From JAIPGX01 sp041650475 (GTDB lineage Bacteria; Babelota; Babeliae; Babelales; UASB340), in NCBI GenBank assembly GCA_041650475.1, contig JBAZLD010000006.1:5323-69322 (forward strand): a stretch of DNA of 64,000 nucleotides, in the 5' to 3' direction. Positions 24,213 through 33,312 of this stretch are shown in pieces. Both the position numbers and the translations under genes were made by a program. Every line of letters begins with the position of its first letter. Position 1 is the first letter of the stretch. Below the pieces are notes generated by a model. It worked only from the letters and a program-made list of their open reading frames with translations. It had not been told where the DNA came from and searched no databases.

Positions 24213-26573
24213 TTAATTTTTAATTATCGAACTGGCGTTATCTAATAATTTTTTGTATAAATTAAAATCTTCTTCTGATAAATCTGCATGAGCATTCCAT
24301 TTTTTAGAGTCATTGTCGTATACAATTAAAATACTATTATTGATAGTTAAATTTTTATTAATGCTTAAAAAAATACCACATTTATTGTTTGGGCCTCGAT
24401 ATATTAAAACGTTATATAATCTTTTAATAAGTAAATTTTTTTTGTTTAAAGTATTAATTTTAAATTCTGTTGGAAGTATAAGCTCTTTTATTAAAAAATT
24501 ATTTTCAAGAGAACTGTCCTTAAAAATATTAGGCATAGTTAATTTTTCAGCAATATTTATAAAATCATTGTTAGAAGTGTTTTTTATATTATCAATAATT
24601 ATTTTTTCAAATGTATTTTTATAATTATTTGAAATAATAAGTGGAATTTCATTTTTAATTTTTAATGGCTTTTTTATTTCCTCTAAATCAACTTCTAATA
24701 ATTTTTTGTTATCTATTAAAAGCAATGAATTTTTATTATTTGCTATTGTTTCTTTATTAATAAGTATTGCTTTATTACCAATATTAAGCAGTGTGAATTG
24801 CTTGCCAGGAATTTTTACATGTGGAAAATTTGAAATATTTGGATTATGCGTATTAATAAAAGGAAGTACTTGATTAGATAAACATTCACAATAATTATTA
24901 AAGTTTGAATAATCTTGATATTTGGAGAGTGTATTAAAAAAGCTGCACCAATTATGTGGTTTAGTTTCAATTGTTGAACTTGAAATTATTTCTGTTGTTG
25001 CTGATGAAATAACAACCATACCACTGAGATCTTTTATAATTTCATAATTTTTTCCTCCAAAAAAACAGGTTGATACATAAACAATTTTAGTATTTTTATT
25101 TGATAATATATTAAAAAGATTGGATGCATTTTTGGCTGACAAGCCGCCGATTGCTCGTCTTTTCCCACTATTTCCATGTCCACCCCAATAAATAAATCTT
25201 TGATGTGGTAGCAATATATTATTTATGATTGAAACAGCTGTTTTGTTAAAAGATTTTTTTACAGATAGTGAACAAGTGGTTTTATTAATTACATTAGACT
25301 CATTTACATAATTATGATTTATCAAAGAAAAATCATAACCAAGATTTTGGAGTTGTAAATCCAATATTTTGGTATCAAGACTTTCTAAATTGTTATTAAA
25401 TTTTTTAGGTATAATAAAATAACCACTTATTGCATTATGATCTGAAATTTCAACAATAAACCAATTTTTTAAAGAACATGATAGCTGTAATGCATTTTTT
25501 AGTAGATGTTGACTTATAATGATTATAGGACAAGCTTCTTGTTTAATTATATCATGTAATTCTGCTGAAAATGCTGTATTGACGGATGCTAATGGTTCAT
25601 CTGGTTTTGTTCGTTCTGTATTATAATCAATAAAAATTGCTAAATAATCTGTTTGATCAGTAATTATATTTTTTTCATGTACAATATTTTTTTTTGCTTT
25701 GTTTTGGGAGAGTAACTTAATAATATCGTTATGTCCAAATTGAGTAGCAAAATCTAAACAAGTAGATCCTTTTTTATATAAATCGATGTCTTTTAGAGAT
25801 TTTTCATTTATAGAACATTTTTTATTTATAAGGTAATTTGTTATTTCGTAATTTCCATACATAACTGCATAATGTAATGGCGTTAAGCCATCATAATCAA
25901 AAGCATTAATATTGGCATTACATTTTTCAACAAAATATTTAACTAATTCATAATGATCATACATAGCTGCCAAATGTAATGGATTATATCCAAAAATATA
26001 ATCATTTGTTAGACCTGTATTTGCAATACAAATATCAATAAAATCTTTATTACCTGAAATTATGGAATCAAATAGAATATTTTCACCATTATCTTTATCT
26101 GTAAAAATATTTGTTTTGCTTAATCCTAAAAGAAGATTAAATGCTTTTATATCGTTATATTTTATTGTTTTTAAAAAATCCTTTAATAAAGGATCTTTGT
26201 CTTTAAAAAAAAGTTTTAGTATTTCTTTTTTTTCATAACATGCTGCAAGTACGGTAGGACTTACGAAATGTGTATTTTTTATGGTTATATCTGCTCCGAG
26301 TTCAATTAGTAAAGGTATAAGTTTATCGGCAGATTTTTTAATTGCTAAATGTAAAGCAGTATCGCCATTTGCATCTTGTAAATTAACATTAATATTATTA
26401 TTGTTGAGCAATGTTTCGGCTAATTTTAAATTATTGTCATTTAGTGCTACATGTAAAGGTGTATTTCCATTTTCATCATATTTATTAACATCAGTTATTC
26501 CAGAATTTATTGCAGTTAGATTTGCATTGAAACTAAAAATTAAAAAGGGTATAAGTAAAAATGTTTTTTTCAT
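24213..26573 (-). CDS. Secreted ankyrin-repeat protein with caspase-like (clan CD) protease domain
   Basis: 786 residues. Signal peptide 1-21. Ankyrin repeats run from about 34 to 295, the clearest being NGNTPLHVALNDNNLKLAE, NGDTALHLAIKKSADKL, GYNPLHLAAMYDHYELVKYF and DGLTPLHYAVMYGNYEITNYL. A domain from about 305 to 590 has the clan CD dyad pattern: FIYWGGHGNSGKRRAIGG (His 466) and KIVYVSTCFFGGKN (Cys 503), each after a hydrophobic strand, as in caspases, gingipains and C80 peptidases. The last 190 residues are unassigned. Ankyrin plus secretion suggests a protein acting on a eukaryotic host (inference). An AGGA ribosome site precedes the ATG. Confidence 0.75.
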   Translation of the reverse strand: MKKTFLLIPFLIFSFNANLTAINSGITDVNKYDENGNTPLHVALNDNNLKLAETLLNNNNINVNLQDANGDTALHLAIKKSADKLIPLLIELGADITIKNTHFVSPTVLAACYEKKEILKLFFKDKDPLLKDFLKTIKYNDIKAFNLLLGLSKTNIFTDKDNGENILFDSIISGNKDFIDICIANTGLTNDYIFGYNPLHLAAMYDHYELVKYFVEKCNANINAFDYDGLTPLHYAVMYGNYEITNYLINKKCSINEKSLKDIDLYKKGSTCLDFATQFGHNDIIKLLSQNKAKKNIVHEKNIITDQTDYLAIFIDYNTERTKPDEPLASVNTAFSAELHDIIKQEACPIIIISQHLLKNALQLSCSLKNWFIVEISDHNAISGYFIIPKKFNNNLESLDTKILDLQLQNLGYDFSLINHNYVNESNVINKTTCSLSVKKSFNKTAVSIINNILLPHQRFIYWGGHGNSGKRRAIGGLSAKNASNLFNILSNKNTKIVYVSTCFFGGKNYEIIKDLSGMVVISSATTEIISSSTIETKPHNWCSFFNTLSKYQDYSNFNNYCECLSNQVLPFINTHNPNISNFPHVKIPGKQFTLLNIGNKAILINKETIANNKNSLLLIDNKKLLEVDLEEIKKPLKIKNEIPLIISNNYKNTFEKIIIDNIKNTSNNDFINIAEKLTMPNIFKDSSLENNFLIKELILPTEFKINTLNKKNLLIKRLYNVLIYRGPNNKCGIFLSINKNLTINNSILIVYDNDSKKWNAHADLSEEDFNLYKKLLDNASSIIKN

Positions 26574-26666
26574 AAATTTTTCCTAATATAAATCTGATGT
26601 AAAATGTAAGAATTATTTTAAATGGAAAAAGATATCATAAAAATTTAAGCTTAGCGATAATAATAT

Positions 26667-27197
26667 TTATTTTTTTAACAAAAACCTATACGGTTTTTGA
26701 GACCAGATTGGGCCAGCATAGTCAACGCCTATTCTGGGAGTTCTAAGAATATTTTTTTGTTTTATAATTTCAGTATTTTTTTCAAACCAAAGATTATTAT
26801 CTGTTATAGCAAGTTTTGAATTAAAACTTTTATCTATTTTTAAAAAGTTTGTAAGTTTACCGGGTCCAGATATTTCTTTTGTGCCTCTTATTAAAATTGC
26901 AGCAGGGTAATTTTCTGGTCCTGTAACAATATTTAGCATCCAATGAATTCCATAAATTAGATAAACATAAAAATGGCCAGCTGGGCCAAACATTGGGACA
27001 GTTCTTTCAGTTTTGCCAAATCTGCCATGGCATGCTAAATCTAGAGGTCCATCGTAACCTTCTATTTCTGTAATTTGTAATTTTAATTTTTGATTATTAA
27101 TTTTACGGATAATATATTGTCCCAATAACTCTTGTGATACTTGTAAAACTGGACGATCAAAAAATTTTGAATCTATTATTTTTGTTATAAAATTCAT
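26667..27197 (-). CDS. DNA-3-methyladenine glycosylase (AAG/MPG family)
   Basis: 176 residues, close to the usual 190. Excises alkylated purines. It shows FFDRPVLQVSQELLGQYIIR, the catalytic region ITEIEGYDGPLDLACHG then RFGKTERTVPMFGPAGHFYVY, LIYGIHWMLNIV, AILIRG and GPGKLTNFL, then the closing PRIGVDYAGPIW. The catalytic Glu (TEIEGY) is present. It is a single gene between the ankyrin protease and the divergent antiporter gene. Works upstream of Nfo in base-excision repair. Confidence 0.93.
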   Translation of the reverse strand: MNFITKIIDSKFFDRPVLQVSQELLGQYIIRKINNQKLKLQITEIEGYDGPLDLACHGRFGKTERTVPMFGPAGHFYVYLIYGIHWMLNIVTGPENYPAAILIRGTKEISGPGKLTNFLKIDKSFNSKLAITDNNLWFEKNTEIIKQKNILRTPRIGVDYAGPIWSQKPYRFLLKK

Positions 27198-27301
27198 GTT
27201 TTTTATTTTTTTACATTAACTTGTTTTTGAGCTTAAAATATAAGTAAAATTTTCTATAAGTTTGTAATTTTTGCAAATATTGTTATAAAAAAGGGAATTT
27301 T

Positions 27302-28282
27302 ATGATTTTTATTTTAGATATTTTAGTTCTTTTTTTAGGTCTTATTTTTTTATGGTGGGCAGGAGAACGATCTGTAATTTATACTCAAAAACTTTCAAAA
27401 ATTTATGGTCTTAGTACTTTTTTCCTTGGTTTTGTATTATTAGCAATTTCTACTGGAATTCCTGAACTTGCTGTTGTTATTCAATCTTTATGGAGTGGTA
27501 CGCCCAATTTATCTTTGGCGGATATTATTGGATCTAATTTTTTGGATGTATCTGTTGTATTAGGTCTACCTACTGTGATTTTTAGTGCTATATATATTGA
27601 TAAAAGTGATTATGTAAAAACTATTTTTATGTTTGGAATTAATATTATATTAATGAGTTTTATTTTTTTTAGTAAATCTTTAACTAATTTTCATGGAATT
27701 TTTTTTATATTAATTTATTTAGCAAGTTGTTGGTATTTGTGGAGAACTCAAAAAAAAAGAGGGCTTATTTCTGGAGCGACTGAAGAAATTCATGAGATAA
27801 TTTCTGAAAAAAAGAATAGAAAAACAAAATTTAATGTTTTTTTAAATTTATTTATAAGTCTTTTAATGACCTTAATTGCAAGTAAAATTTGTGTTATTTT
27901 TGCAATAAAACTTGTTAAAGCTTCTGCTCTCACATTTGAAATTATAGGAGCTACAATAATAGCAATAGGAACATCTTTACCTGAGATTACACTTAATATA
28001 GCAGCAATAAGAAGAAAAGATTATTCACTTGCTATAGGGAATTCTTTTGGTTCTGTTTTAGAACAAGGTTCTTTGTTAATTGGATTGTTAGCATTATTTT
28101 CTCGATCTTCAATTAATTTATCAAATATAAAATATATTGCCCCATTTTTTTATTTGGCTTTTATAATAATAGGTTTTGGAATAATTTTTAGAAAAAAAAT
28201 TAATTTGCTGGAAGGTATTTTATTGCTTTTATTAACAGGGGTCTTTTTTGTTTATAGTTATTTATCATTACTTTTTGTTTGA
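27302..28282 (+). CDS. Na+/Ca2+ antiporter-like membrane transporter (CaCA family)
   Basis: 326 residues with ten or more membrane segments in two inverted halves. The two alpha-repeats carry the ion-binding motifs: FVLLAISTGIPELAVVIQSL with IGSNFLDVSVVLGLP in the first half, and GATIIAIGTSLPEITLNIAA with AIGNSFGSVLEQGSLLIGL in the second. This is the YrbG/CaCA layout. Residue changes (GNSFGSVLEQG instead of GSNxFN) leave the ion uncertain. Convergent with rtcB, 12 bases apart. Confidence 0.85.
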   Translation: MIFILDILVLFLGLIFLWWAGERSVIYTQKLSKIYGLSTFFLGFVLLAISTGIPELAVVIQSLWSGTPNLSLADIIGSNFLDVSVVLGLPTVIFSAIYIDKSDYVKTIFMFGINIILMSFIFFSKSLTNFHGIFFILIYLASCWYLWRTQKKRGLISGATEEIHEIISEKKNRKTKFNVFLNLFISLLMTLIASKICVIFAIKLVKASALTFEIIGATIIAIGTSLPEITLNIAAIRRKDYSLAIGNSFGSVLEQGSLLIGLLALFSRSSINLSNIKYIAPFFYLAFIIIGFGIIFRKKINLLEGILLLLLTGVFFVYSYLSLLFV

Positions 28283-28294
28283 TAAAAGTATATT

Positions 28295-29740
28295 TTATCC
28301 TTTGATTACCACACATGGTCTTAATCTTGCAATTTTTTTCGCAATTCCTGCCATATACACAACTTGCACAACTTCATCTATATCTTTATATGCAGCTGGT
28401 GCTTCTTCGGCCAATCCTGGGATTGATCCTGTTCTAATAATTATTCCTTCTTTTTCTAATTCTGTTTTTAAAGCTTTGCCATGAATTTCTTTTTTTGCGG
28501 CATGTCTAGACATTTTGCGACCTGCACCATGGCAAGTAGAACCTAAAGAAGCTGTCATACCGGTTTGTGTTCCTGCTAAAACATATGATGCAGTTCCCAT
28601 ACTGCCTGGAATTAAAACAGGTTGTCCTGTTTTTTGATATTGCGGAGGCAGATCTGGATGATTAGGTGGAAATGCTCGTGTTGCACCTTTTCTATGAACA
28701 ATAACTTTTTTATTTTTTCCTTCAAATTCGTGCGTCTCTATTTTTGCTATATTGTGTGCAACATCATATAACAATTCTAATTCTCCGCCTAATAATCCTA
28801 GTTCTTTTTTCCAGCCTTGTCTTACTGCGTAAGTTATCATTTGTCTATTTGTCCATGCAAAGTTTGCGCTTGCAGCCATTGCATCAAAGTAGTTTTGGCC
28901 TTCTGTGGAATTGAAGGGTGCGCAAACTAATTCTCTATCTGGAACTTGTATTCCGTAATCATACATTTTTTGCATCATGATTTTTATATAATCAGTTGCA
29001 ACTTGATGTCCCAACCCTCTTGATCCTGTGTGGATTAAAATTGTAACTTGATTTTCAAATAATCCAAATTGATTAGCAATTTCTTTATCATAAATTTGTT
29101 CAACAAAGCCAATTTCTAAAAAATGGTTTCCAGCCCCTAAAGTTCCAAGTTGATCCAATCCTCTTTTTTTTGCATGATCAGATACTAAACTTGGATTTGC
29201 ATTTTCAAGTCTACCTCTTGATTCTATATTTTGTACGTCATGTTGTGTTGCAAAATTTTTATTTAATGCCCATTGAACACCATATTTTAAAACTTGATCT
29301 AGTTCTGTTATTGTTAAAACAAATTCACTGCCTCTTCCAACTCCAGATGGAACTCTTTTATAAATTTCTCTTGCTAAACTTTCTAGATAAGATTTTATTG
29401 AATTTATATCTATATTTGATTTTAATAAACGAACACCACAGTTTATGTCATATCCTATGCCGCCAGGAGAAATTACTCCATTCGGAAATTTTGTTGCAGC
29501 AACTCCACCTATTGGAAAGCCGTAGCCTTCATGAACATCAGGCATTGCGTATGCTGAGCCTATAACTCCTGGCAGTGTTGCAACGTTTACTATTTGCTCA
29601 AGAGATCTATCATTTAAAATTTCGTCTAACATTTCTTGAGATGCAAAGATTTTTGCGTCAACATTCATATCTGATCTAAAATTTTTTGGGATTTGCCAAA
29701 GCACAGGAGAAAGTTTTTGCAAATTTTCTTTTACTATCAT
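28295..29740 (-). CDS. rtcB: RNA-splicing ligase RtcB
   Basis: 481 residues, full length. RtcB joins RNA 2',3'-cyclic phosphate or 3'-phosphate ends to 5'-OH ends using GTP and Mn2+. Seen are DVHEGYGFPIGGVAA, the GYDINCGVRLL metal-binding Cys motif, AGNHFLEIG, HTGSRGLGHQVATDY, IPGSMGTASYVL and the active-site HGAGRKMSRHAAKKE, whose His receives GMP. It ends KIARLRPCVVIKG as in the family. A GGGAT ribosome site precedes the ATG. It follows thpR and archease in one minus-strand cluster. Confidence 0.96.
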   Translation of the reverse strand: MIVKENLQKLSPVLWQIPKNFRSDMNVDAKIFASQEMLDEILNDRSLEQIVNVATLPGVIGSAYAMPDVHEGYGFPIGGVAATKFPNGVISPGGIGYDINCGVRLLKSNIDINSIKSYLESLAREIYKRVPSGVGRGSEFVLTITELDQVLKYGVQWALNKNFATQHDVQNIESRGRLENANPSLVSDHAKKRGLDQLGTLGAGNHFLEIGFVEQIYDKEIANQFGLFENQVTILIHTGSRGLGHQVATDYIKIMMQKMYDYGIQVPDRELVCAPFNSTEGQNYFDAMAASANFAWTNRQMITYAVRQGWKKELGLLGGELELLYDVAHNIAKIETHEFEGKNKKVIVHRKGATRAFPPNHPDLPPQYQKTGQPVLIPGSMGTASYVLAGTQTGMTASLGSTCHGAGRKMSRHAAKKEIHGKALKTELEKEGIIIRTGSIPGLAEEAPAAYKDIDEVVQVVYMAGIAKKIARLRPCVVIKG

Positions 29741-29770
29741 TTTTTATCCCTCAGAACCCATTTAGGGGGT

Positions 29771-29806
29771 GATTTTGTGGTAGCCGGTCAGATTTTGGTT
29801 GCCGGT
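29771..29806 (-). promoter_or_regulatory. Tandem imperfect repeat in the rtcB leader
   Basis: Plus-strand reading: GATTTTGTGGTAGCCGGT (29771-29788), then GATTTTGGTTGCCGGT (29791-29806), a 20-base repeat period in an otherwise A/T-only gap. It lies 30-65 bases upstream of the rtcB ATG. Two adjacent copies two helical turns apart look like an operator or RNA-leader element; no matching regulator is known to me. Confidence 0.4.
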
Positions 29807-29851
29807 AATTTAAAATTTTATTAATATAATTTTTAATTTAAATCTTAATTT

Positions 29852-30268
29852 CTAAATATCAAAAACAATAAATGTCTGGAAATTATTATTTTTATTTTTT
29901 GTAATATTAGCTTCGTGATAAGTAACTGCTTTTATGTCTTCATCGAATTTGTCAGCTTTTTTTCCAAAAATTGTTGCAACAAGATTTTGCTGTGTCAATT
30001 TTTCAAATTCTACTTTGCAATACACAGTACTGTTTATTTGTGAGTATGTTAAAATTTGGGATAAAAAATCTATTAATAAAGCAGTTTGATCTATAGATTT
30101 AAGCTCAAACTTTTCAGTTAATTTATAATCTTGATTTACTTTGCATGCATCTTTTTTTATTATTTGTGACATAGCTTTTAGCGCAATTTCAAATAATTCT
30201 TCTAAAGTTGAAGCTTCTAATTTTAATTTTATATCTGCAGTGTGTGGTATAACTTCATATTTTTTCAT
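29852..30268 (-). CDS. Archease (RtcB cofactor)
   Basis: 138 residues from the ATG at 30268 (MKKYEVIPHTADIKLKLEA); an in-frame TTG eight codons upstream is less likely. Archease activates RtcB guanylylation and turnover. Family signs are the HTADI motif with the metal-binding Asp, LEELFEIALKAM, DQTALLIDFLSQIL and the C-terminal VTYHEAN strand, ending FIVFDI. It overlaps the thpR 3' end by 14 bases and is followed by rtcB, a functional pairing seen in archaea and some bacteria. Confidence 0.92.
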   Translation of the reverse strand: MKKYEVIPHTADIKLKLEASTLEELFEIALKAMSQIIKKDACKVNQDYKLTEKFELKSIDQTALLIDFLSQILTYSQINSTVYCKVEFEKLTQQNLVATIFGKKADKFDEDIKAVTYHEANITKNKNNNFQTFIVFDI

Positions 30269-30833
30269 ATTTAGATTCCAATTTTTCTCCAAATTTAAAA
30301 GTTATAATTTTAGAATAGACTGGGCCAGTAGAATTTAATTCTGATTCCATCAAATCACAGGAATCTATTAATAAATTTGATATTTTAAGTTGATTTAATC
30401 TTATATTTTCTGTACAAATTACTTTTTTGAATCTTGCAAGTGTTATATGGGGTATAAAATCTTTAAAATTATTATTTTGTTGTAAATTAAAATTTTGATT
30501 AATTTCTTTAGAAACATTTTGTACTAATTTTTCATAGTTTTTATTAAATTTAAATTGTGCCCAGATCATATGAGCTGTATGATTTGGTGGAGCAAATAAA
30601 ATTTTATCAAATTCAAGAATAAAATTTTCTGTTTTACTAAAAACTTGATTTAAGTTTTCTATTAAATCTGGAATTAAAAGAGTTTTTAGATTGCCAATAA
30701 AATAAACTGTTATGTGTAAATTTTCTTTTTTTGTCCAATTAACGTTAGCAAACTTAACTAATTTTTTATATTCTGCTAATTTTTTTAAAATTTGGTCATC
30801 AAAATTTATTGCAAGAAAAAGTCTTTTTTTCAT
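30255..30833 (-). CDS. thpR: RNA 2',3'-cyclic phosphodiesterase (ThpR/LigT family)
   Basis: 192 residues, usual length. Two HxTx motifs form the active site of the 2H phosphoesterase fold: ENLHITVYFIG and FIPHITLARFK. It begins KKRLFLAINFDDQILKKL as in the family. It opens RNA 2',3'-cyclic phosphates or seals 2'-5' links. Clustered with archease (14-base overlap) and rtcB, it handles the same RNA end chemistry. Confidence 0.93.
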   Translation of the reverse strand: MKKRLFLAINFDDQILKKLAEYKKLVKFANVNWTKKENLHITVYFIGNLKTLLIPDLIENLNQVFSKTENFILEFDKILFAPPNHTAHMIWAQFKFNKNYEKLVQNVSKEINQNFNLQQNNNFKDFIPHITLARFKKVICTENIRLNQLKISNLLIDSCDLMESELNSTGPVYSKIITFKFGEKLESKYEKI

Positions 30834-30857
30834 TTACTACTTTTTCATTAATGTTTT

Positions 30858-33311
30858 TTATCTATCTTTTAACCTGCTCTTTAATTTTTTCCTTGTTCTT
30901 TGATTTATAATTACATTTTTTTCAGGAATTTCAGCTTGAGCTAGAATTTCTTTTTCATTAAAATATTCTTCTTTATTTTTATCATTATGTATTTTAGGAT
31001 AACCTTTTTTTACTTCTTCTTCGACACTTTCTTTAGCTCTGTAATACTCGTCAAATTTAATATCAACAGATTTAGGTTGTCTTGCTCCATAAGCAAATTC
31101 ATCTAAAGGTCTGTAAATACCCAATTCAGCGTCATCTAATGTTTGTTTTACAGTTTGACCTTCTGGTTTAAAGAACCACCTTTGAATAGGATCTTTTTCT
31201 GTTATATATGTATCAGCATTTATTATTTGAAATTTTGCATAGTCTAATTTTAGGCTTGTATATTCATCAACCCCACCTTCCAACATAGGCCGAATTATTG
31301 TTGGTCTTATGAAGATATAAAGATTGCTTTTTTGTATTGTTTTGCGTTTACTTTTAAATAAATTACCGATAATTGGTATGTCACCTAATACTGGTGTTTT
31401 ATAATCTGCATCTGTTTGATTTGTTCTTGTTAAACCTCCTAAAACTAAAACTTCACCTTCTCCAATATTTAAATAAGTCTCTATTTGACGATCATTGGTA
31501 GCTGTATTAGAAGTATCAGATCCAGATTGAAAGGCTTGGACTTTTGTTTTTATTATTAATCCTATTGTTCCATCTAAATTTATAATTGGTTGTAGTTCTA
31601 CTTTTATTGTTGCTTCTGCGTGTATTAAATTTTGTATGGGTTGTACCCCAACACTTTTATCTAAATTTCCTATTGTTTGACGTGTTTGTATATCACTAAA
31701 TTCACATGGTTGGCCATTATTTGTTACTAAAAATGGTTGTGTAATTATATTAATATTATGACTATTTAGTGTTGCTTGTATAATTGCCCATAAATTCTGA
31801 TTTTCTGATCCTGATAGACCTTTTTTACCCAATGTAACAGTTGTTAAATTACCTGGAAAGATTACTAATGGATTTAAACTCCCATCCACCCCATTTACGG
31901 CAGCTTTTAGTACTGAATCATTCATAAATCTGATATTTGTTCCTTTTCCTAAAAGACCTTGTTTTTTAGGCTTAAAATAACTATCCAATTCATTATTTTT
32001 ATCTATAATTACATCAACTGCCATAACTTCAAAAGCTATTTGAGGTTGGGGCTTATCAAGTTTATCAATAAATTTAGATAATCTTGACCAATCATCTTGA
32101 TTGCATGATATTATTAATCTATTTCCACCTCCACTCATTCTTCTACTGTCGGAATCATAGCCAGAAGAGGTTGCATCAGCAACTATTTGTACGTCCTCAA
32201 AAAATTTGTATGCACCGAATTTTTGTATTTCAGTTTGTATTCCAGCTTGTGTTCCTGTTGGTGGTTTTATTAAATTTTTTAAAGTAGTTACCAACTTAGA
32301 GTCTGCTTTTGCATATTTTAACTCTTTAATATGCAATCTTGATTGGGCTGCTGTTAAAGGTACATCTATATATTTATTAATAAAATCTACGATGGTATTA
32401 ATACCTTTTTCAGTTCCCAAAAATATTAAAGAGTTCTCTTTAGTATTTGTACTCATAAATGTAGAATAAGAAAAATAGCTTGAAGGCTTTCCTGCTTGAG
32501 CTGCAGTAAAGCGAATTACTCCTGGTTTTTCTTGTTCTGTTAATATAGGTTTAAAAAGATTATATACATCCATGGCATTTGCATAAGTTAATTTTATTAT
32601 TTTTATTGTGTCTCTTAAGCCACCAAGATCTAGCTCTTTTATAACTTTCATTGCAGTTTTAATATTTAAACATTTGTCTGTAATAATAAAAGCTTGTAAT
32701 TCTGTATTTTCTTGAGCAGGTGTATCAAGCATTGAATTTAATATCGGCATTATAGTGCTTGTTTGTATATTTTTAAGAAAATATACATATCGTACAACCA
32801 TGTCACTATCAGGAAGATCTTCAGGTTCTGTTCCAGAGCCGGAAGAATAAAAAGGTAGTGGATTTTTTTGATTAGTATTTTTAGCAACAATTCTATATAA
32901 ATTATCTACATTTATGATTGTATAACTATTCATTTCAAGAAGAGTGAGCAAAATATCCCAAGCTTTTTCCATACTTAAATTTTTACGAGTTGTTAAAGTA
33001 ACTTTTTTGTTATTGAAATCTGCCTCTGTATTTGGAATGATATTTATTTTTTTGAGTTCTGCTAAATAATTGACAACACTTGCAAGTGAAGCATTTTCAA
33101 AATTTAAATAAATATTATCTTTATTTTTTGATTTTTCTTTTGTTTCAGTAGATTTGCTATCTTTATTTTCTGTTGTATTAGTTGGTTGTGGATTATTAAT
33201 AATTGTTACATTGGCATTTGGGTTGCTTGCAATGGTAGTGTTTTGTTCAGCGGTATAAGCACTATTAATTATTAATAAAAAAAATAAAATAAATAATAAT
33301 TTTTTTATCAT
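30858..33311 (-). CDS. Secretin (GspD/PilQ family), copy 2
   Basis: 817 residues from the ATG at 33311; a TTG four codons upstream is unlikely because GGGA sits correctly before the ATG. Signal peptide 1-21, low-complexity Asn/Thr/Lys region, then N-domains (IYLNFENASLASVVNYLAEL and VTLTTRKNLSMEKAWDILL) and the secretin barrel, with VLGGLTRTNQTDADYKTPVLG, DIPIIGNLFKSK and FIRPTIIRP. A C-terminal extension holds WFFKPEGQ and SVDIKFDEYYRA. It forms a ring channel in the outer membrane. Paralogue of the copy at 35553-38279, with the same layout. Confidence 0.92.
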   Translation of the reverse strand: MIKKLLFILFFLLIINSAYTAEQNTTIASNPNANVTIINNPQPTNTTENKDSKSTETKEKSKNKDNIYLNFENASLASVVNYLAELKKINIIPNTEADFNNKKVTLTTRKNLSMEKAWDILLTLLEMNSYTIINVDNLYRIVAKNTNQKNPLPFYSSGSGTEPEDLPDSDMVVRYVYFLKNIQTSTIMPILNSMLDTPAQENTELQAFIITDKCLNIKTAMKVIKELDLGGLRDTIKIIKLTYANAMDVYNLFKPILTEQEKPGVIRFTAAQAGKPSSYFSYSTFMSTNTKENSLIFLGTEKGINTIVDFINKYIDVPLTAAQSRLHIKELKYAKADSKLVTTLKNLIKPPTGTQAGIQTEIQKFGAYKFFEDVQIVADATSSGYDSDSRRMSGGGNRLIISCNQDDWSRLSKFIDKLDKPQPQIAFEVMAVDVIIDKNNELDSYFKPKKQGLLGKGTNIRFMNDSVLKAAVNGVDGSLNPLVIFPGNLTTVTLGKKGLSGSENQNLWAIIQATLNSHNINIITQPFLVTNNGQPCEFSDIQTRQTIGNLDKSVGVQPIQNLIHAEATIKVELQPIINLDGTIGLIIKTKVQAFQSGSDTSNTATNDRQIETYLNIGEGEVLVLGGLTRTNQTDADYKTPVLGDIPIIGNLFKSKRKTIQKSNLYIFIRPTIIRPMLEGGVDEYTSLKLDYAKFQIINADTYITEKDPIQRWFFKPEGQTVKQTLDDAELGIYRPLDEFAYGARQPKSVDIKFDEYYRAKESVEEEVKKGYPKIHNDKNKEEYFNEKEILAQAEIPEKNVIINQRTRKKLKSRLKDR

Positions 33312-33312
33312 C

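Noticed and set aside
24313..24624. Plus-strand frame inside the ankyrin/protease gene
   Set aside because: It is a shadow of the strongly supported minus-strand gene, made of hydrophobic low-complexity residues typical of A/T-rich antisense frames.
29170..29565. 131-residue plus-strand frame opposite rtcB
   Set aside because: Leu/His-rich antisense translation of a conserved gene; no start signal and no family resemblance.
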